Of a DNA stretch of 64,000 nucleotides, positions 8,143 to 16,098 are shown piece by piece (position 1 is the first letter of the stretch; each line of letters starts with the position of its first letter). A model generated the notes under the pieces. The model made no database searches. It saw only the letters and a program-made list of their open reading frames with translations, and was not told the DNA's origin. This stretch comes from Clostridia bacterium (GTDB lineage Bacteria; Bacillota_A; Clostridia; Oscillospirales; CAG-272), in contig JAFTSQ010000010.1 of NCBI GenBank assembly GCA_017467205.1, positions 8,729 to 72,728 on the forward strand, read 5' to 3'. A program made the translations under genes and the position numbers.

Positions 8143-8266
8143 TTTCACTTCTCTTGCAGCCTCCACATTTTACAGTTTATTAAAGGATTGTTAAATATTG
8201 TTATAGTGAATAGCACGCACGGAGATACTATACTATAATCAGAAAGTTGCGAAAGGAGCATTTTGT

Positions 8267-9526
8267 ATGAAACGGTCAAGAACTACCCTTATCGCTATTA
8301 GCCTTTTACTTATTTGTGCCATCACGCTGAATATCACCGGCTGTATGACGGTCAGCGCAGAGAATCTGATGGACGGTGTTACGCCTGAGCGGGTTTCGGT
8401 TACTGCCGACCTTGATGGCGGTAACGCGGCACTTGCTGATTTTGCGGTACGGCTTTTCCGCGCGAGTGTTACCGACGGTAAGAACACTCTCATCTCTCCC
8501 CTTTCGGTTATGTGCGCACTTGCAATGACTATGAACGGCGCGGAGGGCGAAACGCTCGCTGAGATGGAGGCGACGCTCGGTATGACGAAGGATGAGGTGA
8601 ACGCCTACCTTTATACCTACATTAACGCGCTTGCACAGGGTGAGAAATACAAGCTCTCGGTTGCGAACTCGATATGGTTCACAAGTGACGAGAAATTCAG
8701 CGTTAATCAGAGCTTCTTACAAACTAATGCAAACTACTATTCAGCCGATATATACAAAGCTCCCTTTGACCGCACCACATTGCGCGACATCAATCTTTGG
8801 GTCAAGGAAAGAACCGACGGAATGATACCGAAGATACTCGATGATATTCCCGACAGTGCCGTGATGTACCTCGTTAACGCTTTGGCGTTCGAGGCGGAGT
8901 GGGCATCTGTTTACGAGAAAAATCAGGTGCGCGACGGCGTGTTTACCACCGAGGACGGCAAGACTCAAAACGTCAAAATGATGTACGACACGGTTGGCAG
9001 ATATCTTGAGGATGAATACGCTACCGGCTTTATAAGGTATTACAGCGGCGCAAAATACGCCTTCGTAGCACTGCTGCCAAACGAGGACGTTTCGGTTTCG
9101 GAATATATAAGCACCCTCGACGGCGAGAGCCTTTATTCTATGCTTTCGACACCGAACTATCAAACGGTAGTAACCTCGCTGCCGAAGTTCGAGAGCGAAT
9201 ACTCCCAAGAAATGAGCGACATCCTTGAAAGCCTTGGAATGACGAGCGCTTTCGACCCCAAGACAGCCGACTTCAGCGAGCTTGGCTCATCGGCGGAAGG
9301 CAACGTATTTATCTCGAGAATACTGCACAAGACCTACATCTCGGTTGGAGAAAAAGGCACGAGAGCGGGAGCGGCAACGGTAATTGAGATGGATGGCGCG
9401 GCAGCACCGGATTCTCCCGAGGAGATTAAGTACGTTTATCTTGACAGACCCTTCGTTTATATGCTAATCGACTGCGAAACGAACACGCCGTTCTTTATCG
9501 GAACGACGATGAGCGTTGCCAACTAA
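8267..9526 (+). CDS. serpin, lipoprotein (paralogue A)
   Basis: 419 residues. A signal peptide ends in a lipobox (ITGC, Cys at about residue 26), so the mature protein should be tethered to the outer face of the membrane. The serpin fold is clear: NTLISPLSVMCALAMTMNGA, VANSIWFT, VNALAFEAEWASVYE, FVALLPNE, SLPKFESEY and the C-terminal RPFVYMLID. Serpins trap proteases by a conformational change. The hinge GTRAGAAT keeps small residues at P12-P9, which supports an inhibitory type; counting from it puts P1 near Ala in the segment DGAAAP. RBS AAAGGAG precedes the ATG. A second, similar serpin follows 81 nt downstream. Probable target: a host or competitor protease, which is inference. Confidence 0.92.
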   Translation: MKRSRTTLIAISLLLICAITLNITGCMTVSAENLMDGVTPERVSVTADLDGGNAALADFAVRLFRASVTDGKNTLISPLSVMCALAMTMNGAEGETLAEMEATLGMTKDEVNAYLYTYINALAQGEKYKLSVANSIWFTSDEKFSVNQSFLQTNANYYSADIYKAPFDRTTLRDINLWVKERTDGMIPKILDDIPDSAVMYLVNALAFEAEWASVYEKNQVRDGVFTTEDGKTQNVKMMYDTVGRYLEDEYATGFIRYYSGAKYAFVALLPNEDVSVSEYISTLDGESLYSMLSTPNYQTVVTSLPKFESEYSQEMSDILESLGMTSAFDPKTADFSELGSSAEGNVFISRILHKTYISVGEKGTRAGAATVIEMDGAAAPDSPEEIKYVYLDRPFVYMLIDCETNTPFFIGTTMSVAN

Positions 9527-9555
9527 AAATTGCAAAAGGTAGTATTCAGCGCGAA

Positions 9556-9600
9556 ATTTCAATTATAACTTGTGCAGTTGCCACAGGCGACAGAAAGGAG
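9556..9600 (+). repeat. 5'-UTR hairpin plus RBS cassette (serpin B copy)
   Basis: GTTGCC (9577-9582), ACA, GGCGAC (9586-9591), then AGAAAGGAG. The preceding 25 nt, beginning GAAATTTCAATTA, also resemble the stretch before rhaD (58298-58322), so the shared element is roughly 45-50 nt long. Confidence 0.65.
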
Positions 9601-9607
9601 ATTTTGT

Positions 9608-10870
9608 ATGAGGCGGTCACGGTTAATGCTTTCTCTTATAAGTATTATGCTCGTCCTGTCTTTTTCCCTTCAGCTCAGCGGCTGTATGACGGTCAGCGCA
9701 CAGAGCCTGATGGAGGGGATTGAGCCCGAAGAGATTTTCCCGATCGACGATATGACGGGCGGTAACGCGGCTCTTACCGATTTTGCAGTGCGGCTTTTGC
9801 GCACGAGCACGGCAGACGGCGGCGAGGTGCTCCTCTCTCCCCTTTCGATTATTTGCGCTCTTGCAATGACTATGAACGGCGCAGAGGGCGAAACGCTCGC
9901 CGAGATGGAGAGCGCGCTCGGCTTGTCGAAGGATGAGCTTAACACCTACCTTTACACATACCTGAGCAGACGACCGGAGAACGAAAGATACAAAATTTCG
10001 GTGGCTAACTCAATTTGGTTTACCGACGACGAGCGGTTCTCTGTTAACAAGAGCTTTTTGCAGTCGAACGCAAACTACTACTCTGCCGAGATTTACAAGA
10101 CTCCGTTCAACAGGTCAACTCTTAACGACATCAATCGCTGGGTCAATGACGAAACCGACGGGATGATACCGAAAATCCTTAAAAGCATTCCCGAGGAAGC
10201 CGTTATGTATCTTGTCAACGCGCTGGCGTTTGAGGCAACGTGGGAGTCTACTTACGAGGAAGACCAAGTGCGAAACGGCACTTTCACGACCGAGGACGGC
10301 ACCACAGAGAATGTCAAAATGATGTATGACGAGGCTTATTCCTACCTTGAGGACGAGTACGCAACCGGTTTTATAAGATATTACAAGCAAAAAAGGTACG
10401 CCTTTGTGGCAATGCTGCCTAATGAGGGTGTGTCCGTTGCGGAATATATCGGAACGCTTGACGGTGAGAGCCTTCACGAAATGCTTTCAAACCCCTCTCG
10501 CGAAACGGTAAAAACAGCTATACCGAAGTTTGACGGCGAATATTCGGCGGATTTATCGGGGCTACTGAAATCCCTTGGTATGACGAGCGCCTTTGACCCC
10601 GATTTTGCCGAGTTCGGAGGCATTGGCTCTTACGACGTTGACGGAAATATATATATCTCGACGGTGCTTCACAAGACCTTTATATCGGTAAGCGAGCGCG
10701 GAACGCGCGCCGGTGCTGCTACGTCCGTCGGGATGGCGGGCAACGCCGCAGGCGCTCCGCCCAGAGAGCCGAAGAAAGTTTATCTTGACAGACCGTTTGT
10801 TTATATGCTAATCGACTGCGAAACGAACACGCCGTTCTTTATCGGAACGACGATGAGCGTGAAAAATTAA
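9608..10870 (+). CDS. serpin, lipoprotein (paralogue B)
   Basis: About 420 residues from the ATG at 9608, which has AGAAAGGAG 8 nt upstream; an in-frame ATG at 9572 lacks a good RBS. The signal peptide ends LQLSGC, a lipobox. The body matches paralogue A throughout. The hinge is again GTRAGAAT, but the reactive-centre loop differs completely (SVGMAGNAAGAPPREPKK here), so the two should have different protease specificities. By contrast the last ~60 nt of the two genes are virtually identical, pointing to recent duplication or gene conversion. P1 by counting lies near Asn-Ala. Confidence 0.92.
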   Translation: MRRSRLMLSLISIMLVLSFSLQLSGCMTVSAQSLMEGIEPEEIFPIDDMTGGNAALTDFAVRLLRTSTADGGEVLLSPLSIICALAMTMNGAEGETLAEMESALGLSKDELNTYLYTYLSRRPENERYKISVANSIWFTDDERFSVNKSFLQSNANYYSAEIYKTPFNRSTLNDINRWVNDETDGMIPKILKSIPEEAVMYLVNALAFEATWESTYEEDQVRNGTFTTEDGTTENVKMMYDEAYSYLEDEYATGFIRYYKQKRYAFVAMLPNEGVSVAEYIGTLDGESLHEMLSNPSRETVKTAIPKFDGEYSADLSGLLKSLGMTSAFDPDFAEFGGIGSYDVDGNIYISTVLHKTFISVSERGTRAGAATSVGMAGNAAGAPPREPKKVYLDRPFVYMLIDCETNTPFFIGTTMSVKN

Positions 10871-10888
10871 GCTTTAGCTTATAATAGC

Positions 10889-10921
10889 AAAAAGGAACAG
10901 ACCGCGTCTGTTCCTTTTTTT
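10889..10921 (+). terminator. bidirectional terminator after the serpins
   Basis: AAAAGGAACAGAC pairs with GTCTGTTCCTTTT around CGC, with T tract; it also lies just past the stop of the convergent gene at 10923. Confidence 0.85.
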
Positions 10922-10922
10922 A

Positions 10923-11618
10923 TTACTGTTTTTTGCTAACCGTGTGGTAGAAAATTCTTTTTACATCCGCGCTTGAAAGGTAGGGATAGAATGTGTCGAT
11001 ATCAATATTTGCATACCTACCGTCTATATATCCGTCGACCACGGCGGTAAGGCATTCGCGACTTACGAACGGAACTATCTCGGAGGGAACGAGCTTCTTG
11101 TTCCCCGCCTCAATAGCAATGAGGAAGAGGGCGTCGCAATCCTTTGCTGATAGGAACGGGAGCATTGCCTGAACGTCAAGTTCGCGGATAGCGTCGCTAT
11201 CATTCATCAGTTCTTCGAGAACCTCGTGGATATCATCCTCGTCCATATACGGCATCATTTTCAAGACCTTTGCGCATTTGGATTTAGGGTTGGAGGACTG
11301 CTGGTTGAAGAAGGTGCTCACGTTATCGAACATTGCCTTTGAGCGCTCGACAACGTCGTTCATTAAAACGCCCGCGTCACGACCGAGCTTATCGCAGAAT
11401 TTTTTGACGTTTTCGCCAAAGCGTGCAGGAGCTTCACCCTCTTCGGCGCTCGCGGTATTTTCGTCGGTTTCACTCGATTCGCTTGCTTCTGCCTTGTTTT
11501 TTTCATCCTTTTCTACAAATTCAGCTTCTATCACCGTTGCATCCGCGGCTATGTTTTCGTTGTTTTCGATTTTTTCGTAGTATTCCTTGCCGTCTACTGT
11601 AACCTTAACGAATTTCAT
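10923..11618 (-). CDS. acidic helical protein partnered with an XRE regulator
   Basis: 231 residues from the ATG at 11616-11618, which has AGGAGGAG upstream and overlaps the stop of the XRE gene by 4 nt; a longer frame from further upstream lacks support. The N-terminus (MKFVKVTVDGKEYYEKI) is followed by an acidic, Glu/Ser-rich linker, an amphipathic helical section, and helical repeats near the C-terminus of the form LPFLSAKDCDALF and FYPYLSSADVKRIFYH. I do not recognise the family. Translational coupling to a DNA-binding regulator suggests a co-regulator or a target of control. Confidence 0.7.
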   Translation of the reverse strand: MKFVKVTVDGKEYYEKIENNENIAADATVIEAEFVEKDEKNKAEASESSETDENTASAEEGEAPARFGENVKKFCDKLGRDAGVLMNDVVERSKAMFDNVSTFFNQQSSNPKSKCAKVLKMMPYMDEDDIHEVLEELMNDSDAIRELDVQAMLPFLSAKDCDALFLIAIEAGNKKLVPSEIVPFVSRECLTAVVDGYIDGRYANIDIDTFYPYLSSADVKRIFYHTVSKKQ

Positions 11619-12064
11619 ATTTCTCCTCCTAAAAATCTCTGTTCGGACGGTGTGAGCTTCACCCACAATTCACCCCTGTCAACCGCGAGCTCACCGTCCT
11701 TGATGCTCCTCAAGATATATATACGCTCAATGGGTGAAAATTGATAAAATACGTCCGAAAGCTTTACGTCAAGCTTGCCCTCTGCCACCATTTTGACGAT
11801 ATAATCCCGAGTGTGACCTCGGAAGATATCCTCGGGGTCTATATCCGGCGGCTCTACGCCGAGGCACAGTATCTCGTCTATCGACACCGAGAAAAGCCGC
11901 GACACCTCTACGAGCAAATCAATCGAGGGGATAGAGCTGCCGTTTTCCCATTTCGAGAGGGCTTGGCGAGTTATGTAAAGGCGAGAGGCGAGCTCTTCCT
12001 GCGAGAGCCCTTGCGAGCGCCGCAGCTCGCATATTTTCGCGCCTATTCTGACCATATCGAGCAT
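11615..12064 (-). CDS. XRE-family transcriptional regulator
   Basis: 149 residues. An N-terminal helix-turn-helix of the Cro/C1 type (residues about 6-62) contains LSQEELASRLYITRQALSKW and SIPSIDLLVEVSRLFSVSIDEIL. The C-terminal 85 residues are helical and without a known ligand-binding signature; the stretch FSPIERIYILRSIKDGEL loosely resembles the repeats of the downstream acidic protein. Promoter and RBS (AAAGGAG) lie just upstream. Likely autoregulatory, which is inferred only from family habit. Confidence 0.9.
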   Translation of the reverse strand: MLDMVRIGAKICELRRSQGLSQEELASRLYITRQALSKWENGSSIPSIDLLVEVSRLFSVSIDEILCLGVEPPDIDPEDIFRGHTRDYIVKMVAEGKLDVKLSDVFYQFSPIERIYILRSIKDGELAVDRGELWVKLTPSEQRFLGGEI

Positions 12065-12088
12065 AGCTATATCTCCTTTCTTGATTAT

Positions 12089-12117
12089 ATTATAGAAGTT
12101 TTTTGTTTATGCGTCAA
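12089..12117 (-). promoter_or_regulatory. promoter of the XRE operon
   Basis: Minus strand TTGACG (12117-12112), 17 nt, TATAAT (12094-12089). Confidence 0.8.
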
Positions 12118-12413
12118 GCAACCGTTAGTTGCGCAAAAGAGATGGTGCATTTGGGCGCAACCGAAAATGACTGAAAAATGACAAAGAAGTTCAAAAACCG
12201 CAAAGAGCTGAAACTATGTGTCATAAGGTTGAAATTCTGCGAATTTCTCCTTCAAATTAAAGTCATTTTCTATTCGCGTTTCCCTCCCTCGACATATTCA
12301 TATATGCCTCGCGGTCGGGAGAACCCGAATTTCCGTTCCAAATCCCCCTATCCCTTTATCGCATTCGGGGGTAGCTAAAGTTTTGCAACTTGAGCTACCC
12401 CCTCTTTTGTGAG
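12118..12413. other. intergenic region without a recognisable gene
   Basis: About 300 nt between the XRE promoter and the 3' end of the TIR gene. Short open frames here show no codon bias or RBS. The only structure seen is the hairpin at 12367-12402, described separately. Confidence 0.6.
12367..12402. repeat. hairpin related to the one at 40619-40658
   Basis: GGGGGTAGCT pairs with AGCTACCCCC, continued by AAGTT/AACTT after one mismatch. The core GGTAGCTCAAGTT/AACTTGAGCTACC is shared with a hairpin 28 kb away. The flank TCTTTT on the plus strand is only a weak U tract, so a terminator function for the minus-strand TIR gene is uncertain. Confidence 0.65.
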
Positions 12414-15400
12414 TTAGTCTATATCGCTTTCACAACCAACAACCTCGCCGCCGTGGTTATAGCCGCAGATGCCGCCAAGCTCGGGAGCTTTGTTCGTATA
12501 TGTACTATCGTAATCCTGCGTATAGGTTATTCCGTAGTCTTCGTCGGTGGCGTTCACTCGCTTGAATGATGAGTCTTCAATTTTTCCGACATTCAGTCCG
12601 ACGATGCCACCAAGGCAAGAATATTCGTGAGGATCGTGCCAGGTGGTAGCGTGCACGGTTTTTGCGTTTACCGAGCAGTCTAAAAGATGGCAATTTGTGA
12701 CCGTTCCGTAGTTTCTTCCTACAAGCACGCCTATCTTTGAATGCCCTGCGTTTTCAACGTCTAAGCTACAGTTCTCAAGTGTCAGGTTGCGTATAACGCC
12801 GCCTTCTGCAAGAGTAGTAAACAAGCCGACGTAATAGGTGAAATAATTATACCTGTCGTATCTCAACTCAAGATTGTAGTCAATATTTTTTATCGTGTGT
12901 CCGTTGCCGTCGAAGGTTTTGCCGTAGCCTATAAAGGTTGCCCAGGTCGAAGAAAATCTGCCGCCGAAGTCAAGGTCGGATGCGAGGGTGTAATTTCTTT
13001 CGGCTGCTGACGGGATATTCGGTATCAGCTCAAACTCATCGACCGAGCTGACGTAGACGGTTTCGGGAACGGAATTGTAGGCATACACGAGCGAGAAGAT
13101 AACGAGGGCGAAGAAGAGGACGAATAGAGCCGCCTCAAGATAGAAGGTTTTTCTATGCTCGTCGTACTTCGATTTCGCGGCGGAAAGGAATGCCCCGACA
13201 GCAAGCCCTGCAAGAGAGAGGGCTATCAGAACATACCAGCCGATCCCCCACGACTTCAAGAAGCTTGCAATTGCAAAGGCGTTCCCTGCTATGAAGAAAG
13301 CAAAGAAGGTGGGAACAGCGCCGAGGATAGCTATCAGGACGCCGTAGAGGATCGAAAGCGACTTTTGCGAATTGAAGCTATCGCCCTCAAGCACCTTGGC
13401 TGTAAGCGCCTCTGCGGTAAGCACGGAGCTTTGATAATCCGTGCCTGCGAGCGCGCGCTTTTCACTCTCGGTCATACGGTAAGTGCCGTTATAGACCGCG
13501 GTATAGTGCTCAAGCAGTCTTCCCGATGCGCAGTTGCGCGCGTTCAGGAATTCGCGCTTCGTTAAGAGATTTTTATTGTTTTTTGCAAGCTCCTCGTCGT
13601 CTGCCGCCTTCATCGTGCACTTGAGAAGTCCCCAATGCGCGCGAGGATTTTCGGTATTATAATGAAGAAGCTCGTCAAAGTAAATTCTGGCGAGGTCAAA
13701 GCGCTTTGCGTAAAGATATGCGTTAGCGCACCTTTCCGCAAACTCCTCTGCGGACTCTTGGAGTCCAAGCTGAACGTAGCAGTTAATAACCGTGTCGACG
13801 AAGGGGCGAGAGGCGTTCGAGTTATTTCTCACCTGATGAAGAACTACCGCCTCGATTCTTTCCGTATATCGCTTATCGGCATCGTCACCGTCGCCGGCGC
13901 AGATATAGATTCTCTCGATTATCTCGTCAAGGTCGAGCTTGTCGGGAGTTTTGCTTGCGGAATCGTCGTTTGGATTCGGGGATATGGTGAAGCTCTTTTT
14001 CGTCAGGTCGTACGCGCCGACGCGAGCGGAGAGCAGACCGTAATAATAGGACGCGCGCTTGCCTGCCGACGCTAAAAGCTCGTAGTATTTTCTCGCGCTC
14101 TTAAAGTCGCCGACGCCGAGCATAAGATTGGCGTGATTTTCGATAACCGAGAGGTTATAGTCCATATTCTCCTCGAAGAAGAACCTCTTCATCTCGCCTA
14201 TTACCTCGTCGCACTTTGAGTACTTACGCACCTTTGCGAACTCGGCTACGATGCCCTGCATATTTTCAACGAGCATCCTTGCGCGCTCCGCGTCGGAATA
14301 CCTCGCAAGAGTCGGAAGGAATTTCTTATAGGACTCCCATTCAGCCGATTTTTTAACTACGCCTATGAGCGTTTCGACCGCTTCCCAGGCAAAATCGGAA
14401 TCGATAGCGTGCTCTATTGCCGCCTCAAAGTCGGAAAGAGTCTTTTTATTTATCTTTGCGGGGTCGATATTCGCGTTTGAAGGGTGACCGCCGCGGCGCA
14501 TCTGACTGAAATCCTGTGCGGCAAAGCGGGCGTATGCGTTCTCATCGCGACTTTTGCCCTTAGGAGCTGCCATAACGGTGGAGAGGAATCTGCCGAAATA
14601 CGCCTTTGCGCTATCCGGATGATTTGAAATTATTCCGGAATAGATGAGCTCTGCGTCGGCAAACTTTCCGGCGTTCATCGACTGCTGCGCGAATTCGAGC
14701 TCGCGCTCCTCGCTTGCCGATATTTCTATCTTGTTATGGTGCTTGCCGGTTATCTTAATCCGCTCAACGTCGCTGCCGAAGCCTATTTTCGCACTGTCGG
14801 TCGCGAAATTGCGGGAAATCTTTTTTTCGCTGATATGAGATTTGATTCCTCGGCTTGTTTTTACGAAGGAAAGCTTGGCCGAGAGCTCTTCAAGGTAGGA
14901 GCTTTTGAACATATCGACCGAGGGTAGCTGAATCTCGCGAAGCGCGGGCGGCAGCTTGGGCATATTGCCGATGTAGGCAAGGATAAGAGAATCCTTGCGC
15001 TTAATGCCCTTCTCGGTGAAATATCTGTACCTGCGCCACTCGTTTGCAACCCAGCTCGATTCTATATGCTGTGCCGTCGTTCCGACGAGTACCATAGCCT
15101 GCGCGCTCTGGAGCGCCTTGAGGATTCTCGGCTCGTACTTCTCGCCTGCGATGCCGGTATCCGAGCCAATGGACACGGGCGAGAAGAAGACCCTATACCT
15201 ATCCTTTAAGGATTGGTATATTTCCTCAGCCTTTTTATAATCGTCGGTATCTACCGTTCTCTCTCTTCCCTCCGAGTCAGTAACCACCTCACTCTTTTTG
15301 AAGGAAATGAAGATATCGTAGGAGTTCTCCTTCGATACGAGGTCGAAGAACTCCGAAAGGAGCTTATCGAGCGCCTCACCCTGTGACTGATAGAACTCGC

Positions 15401-15785
15401 GGTCGTGGGATGACTTTGCGTACTTGAGTGCGTTCTTATAGCTCTCGTTGTTCGCAATCTTCTCCTTTTCGTCATAGTTATAGCTGAAGAAGGTAGGCTT
15501 TGCCTCCTTGCCGTCGTTTACGTAGACCACGCCGAGCGAGGAGAGCAGCTGCTGCCACCAAGCCTCGCAGCTCTCGGGATGCTTTGCGAGCAGCTCGCGG
15601 CAGAGCTCCTCCGCCTGAATGAACTCGCGCATCTGACGGCGGGATACTATTTCCTTTAGCTCGTAGGAAAATTCGTCGAGAGTATCCTTATATTCCCTAC
15701 GGCAATATTTACAAGTCAGAATACCTGTTTTCGGATGCGATGCAAGCGTTCCTCCGCAATGCAGACATTCGGTAAGATTGCTCAT
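12414..15785 (-). CDS. membrane-spanning TIR-domain protein with zinc ribbon, helical repeats and GLUG-like repeats
   Basis: 1123 residues from the ATG at 15783-15785 (AAGGAG upstream); an ATG seven codons earlier lacks an RBS. Order: zinc ribbon CLHCG/CKYC (residues 7-28), helical linker, TIR domain about 155-290 beginning YDIFISFKK, with RVFFSPVSIG and the helix GEKYEPRILKAL that would hold the NADase Glu (E215 or E218), MVLVGT, and SSWVANEWRRY. A long helical, TPR/SEL1-like region follows to about 790. Then three hydrophobic segments, including ILYGVLIAILGAVPTFFAFF and ALFVLFFALVIFSLVYAY, and a C-terminal ~200 residues of GLUG-like beta repeats (GVLVGRNYGTVTNC, GGIVGLNVGKIEDSSF, GGICGYNHGGEVVGC). 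An odd number of TM segments would put the repeats outside and the TIR inside. TIR domains of bacteria often cleave NAD+ in immunity; signalling or defence here is inference. Confidence 0.85.
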   Translation of the reverse strand: MSNLTECLHCGGTLASHPKTGILTCKYCRREYKDTLDEFSYELKEIVSRRQMREFIQAEELCRELLAKHPESCEAWWQQLLSSLGVVYVNDGKEAKPTFFSYNYDEKEKIANNESYKNALKYAKSSHDREFYQSQGEALDKLLSEFFDLVSKENSYDIFISFKKSEVVTDSEGRERTVDTDDYKKAEEIYQSLKDRYRVFFSPVSIGSDTGIAGEKYEPRILKALQSAQAMVLVGTTAQHIESSWVANEWRRYRYFTEKGIKRKDSLILAYIGNMPKLPPALREIQLPSVDMFKSSYLEELSAKLSFVKTSRGIKSHISEKKISRNFATDSAKIGFGSDVERIKITGKHHNKIEISASEERELEFAQQSMNAGKFADAELIYSGIISNHPDSAKAYFGRFLSTVMAAPKGKSRDENAYARFAAQDFSQMRRGGHPSNANIDPAKINKKTLSDFEAAIEHAIDSDFAWEAVETLIGVVKKSAEWESYKKFLPTLARYSDAERARMLVENMQGIVAEFAKVRKYSKCDEVIGEMKRFFFEENMDYNLSVIENHANLMLGVGDFKSARKYYELLASAGKRASYYYGLLSARVGAYDLTKKSFTISPNPNDDSASKTPDKLDLDEIIERIYICAGDGDDADKRYTERIEAVVLHQVRNNSNASRPFVDTVINCYVQLGLQESAEEFAERCANAYLYAKRFDLARIYFDELLHYNTENPRAHWGLLKCTMKAADDEELAKNNKNLLTKREFLNARNCASGRLLEHYTAVYNGTYRMTESEKRALAGTDYQSSVLTAEALTAKVLEGDSFNSQKSLSILYGVLIAILGAVPTFFAFFIAGNAFAIASFLKSWGIGWYVLIALSLAGLAVGAFLSAAKSKYDEHRKTFYLEAALFVLFFALVIFSLVYAYNSVPETVYVSSVDEFELIPNIPSAAERNYTLASDLDFGGRFSSTWATFIGYGKTFDGNGHTIKNIDYNLELRYDRYNYFTYYVGLFTTLAEGGVIRNLTLENCSLDVENAGHSKIGVLVGRNYGTVTNCHLLDCSVNAKTVHATTWHDPHEYSCLGGIVGLNVGKIEDSSFKRVNATDEDYGITYTQDYDSTYTNKAPELGGICGYNHGGEVVGCESDID

Positions 15786-15827
15786 AAAAATCTCCTTAAG
15801 TGTCAATTGAAGGTTTCATTTATGTCA

Positions 15828-15856
15828 ATTATAGCACACGCGAGTGGAAAAATCAA
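15828..15856 (-). promoter_or_regulatory. promoter of the TIR gene
   Basis: Minus strand TTGATT (15856-15851), 17 nt, TATAAT (15833-15828). Two TTGACA-like repeats lie in the leader between it and the start. Confidence 0.75.
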
Positions 15857-15989
15857 CATTTTTTGCGCGCTTAGCGAGAAGAAAAAGTGCCAACCGTTTT
15901 ATGCGCTTCCGCCTCATAATTATGCAGAGCGCGATGAGTTTTATGCAAAAAAAGAGTTTATTCTCCCTTAATAATTATGGGTGCGGGAG

Positions 15990-16022
15990 AAAAAATGCAT
16001 TTTTTCAAAAAAATATTCAAAA
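15990..16022 (+). promoter_or_regulatory. possible ArgR operator upstream of argG
   Basis: An 18-nt palindrome GAAAAAATGCATTTTTTC is followed by TTCAAAAAAATATTCA, whose complement TGAATATTTTTTTGAA resembles the ARG-box half sites of Firmicutes ArgR. It sits just upstream of the -35 box. No argR gene is in the window. Confidence 0.35.
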
Positions 16023-16027
16023 AAGGC

Positions 16028-16056
16028 TTGACATTTCCCTCTCAAAGCATTACAAT
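16028..16056 (+). promoter_or_regulatory. promoter of the arginine operon
   Basis: TTGACA (16028-16033), 17 nt, TACAAT (16051-16056), then AGGAGG before argG. Confidence 0.88.
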
Positions 16057-16098
16057 AGGTAGCGTTATTACTTTCAACCGTAAGAGGAGGAATATAAA

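Noticed and set aside
12178..12378. Open frame of 66 codons upstream of the TIR gene's 3' end
   Set aside because: No RBS, atypical composition and no similarity that I recognise.
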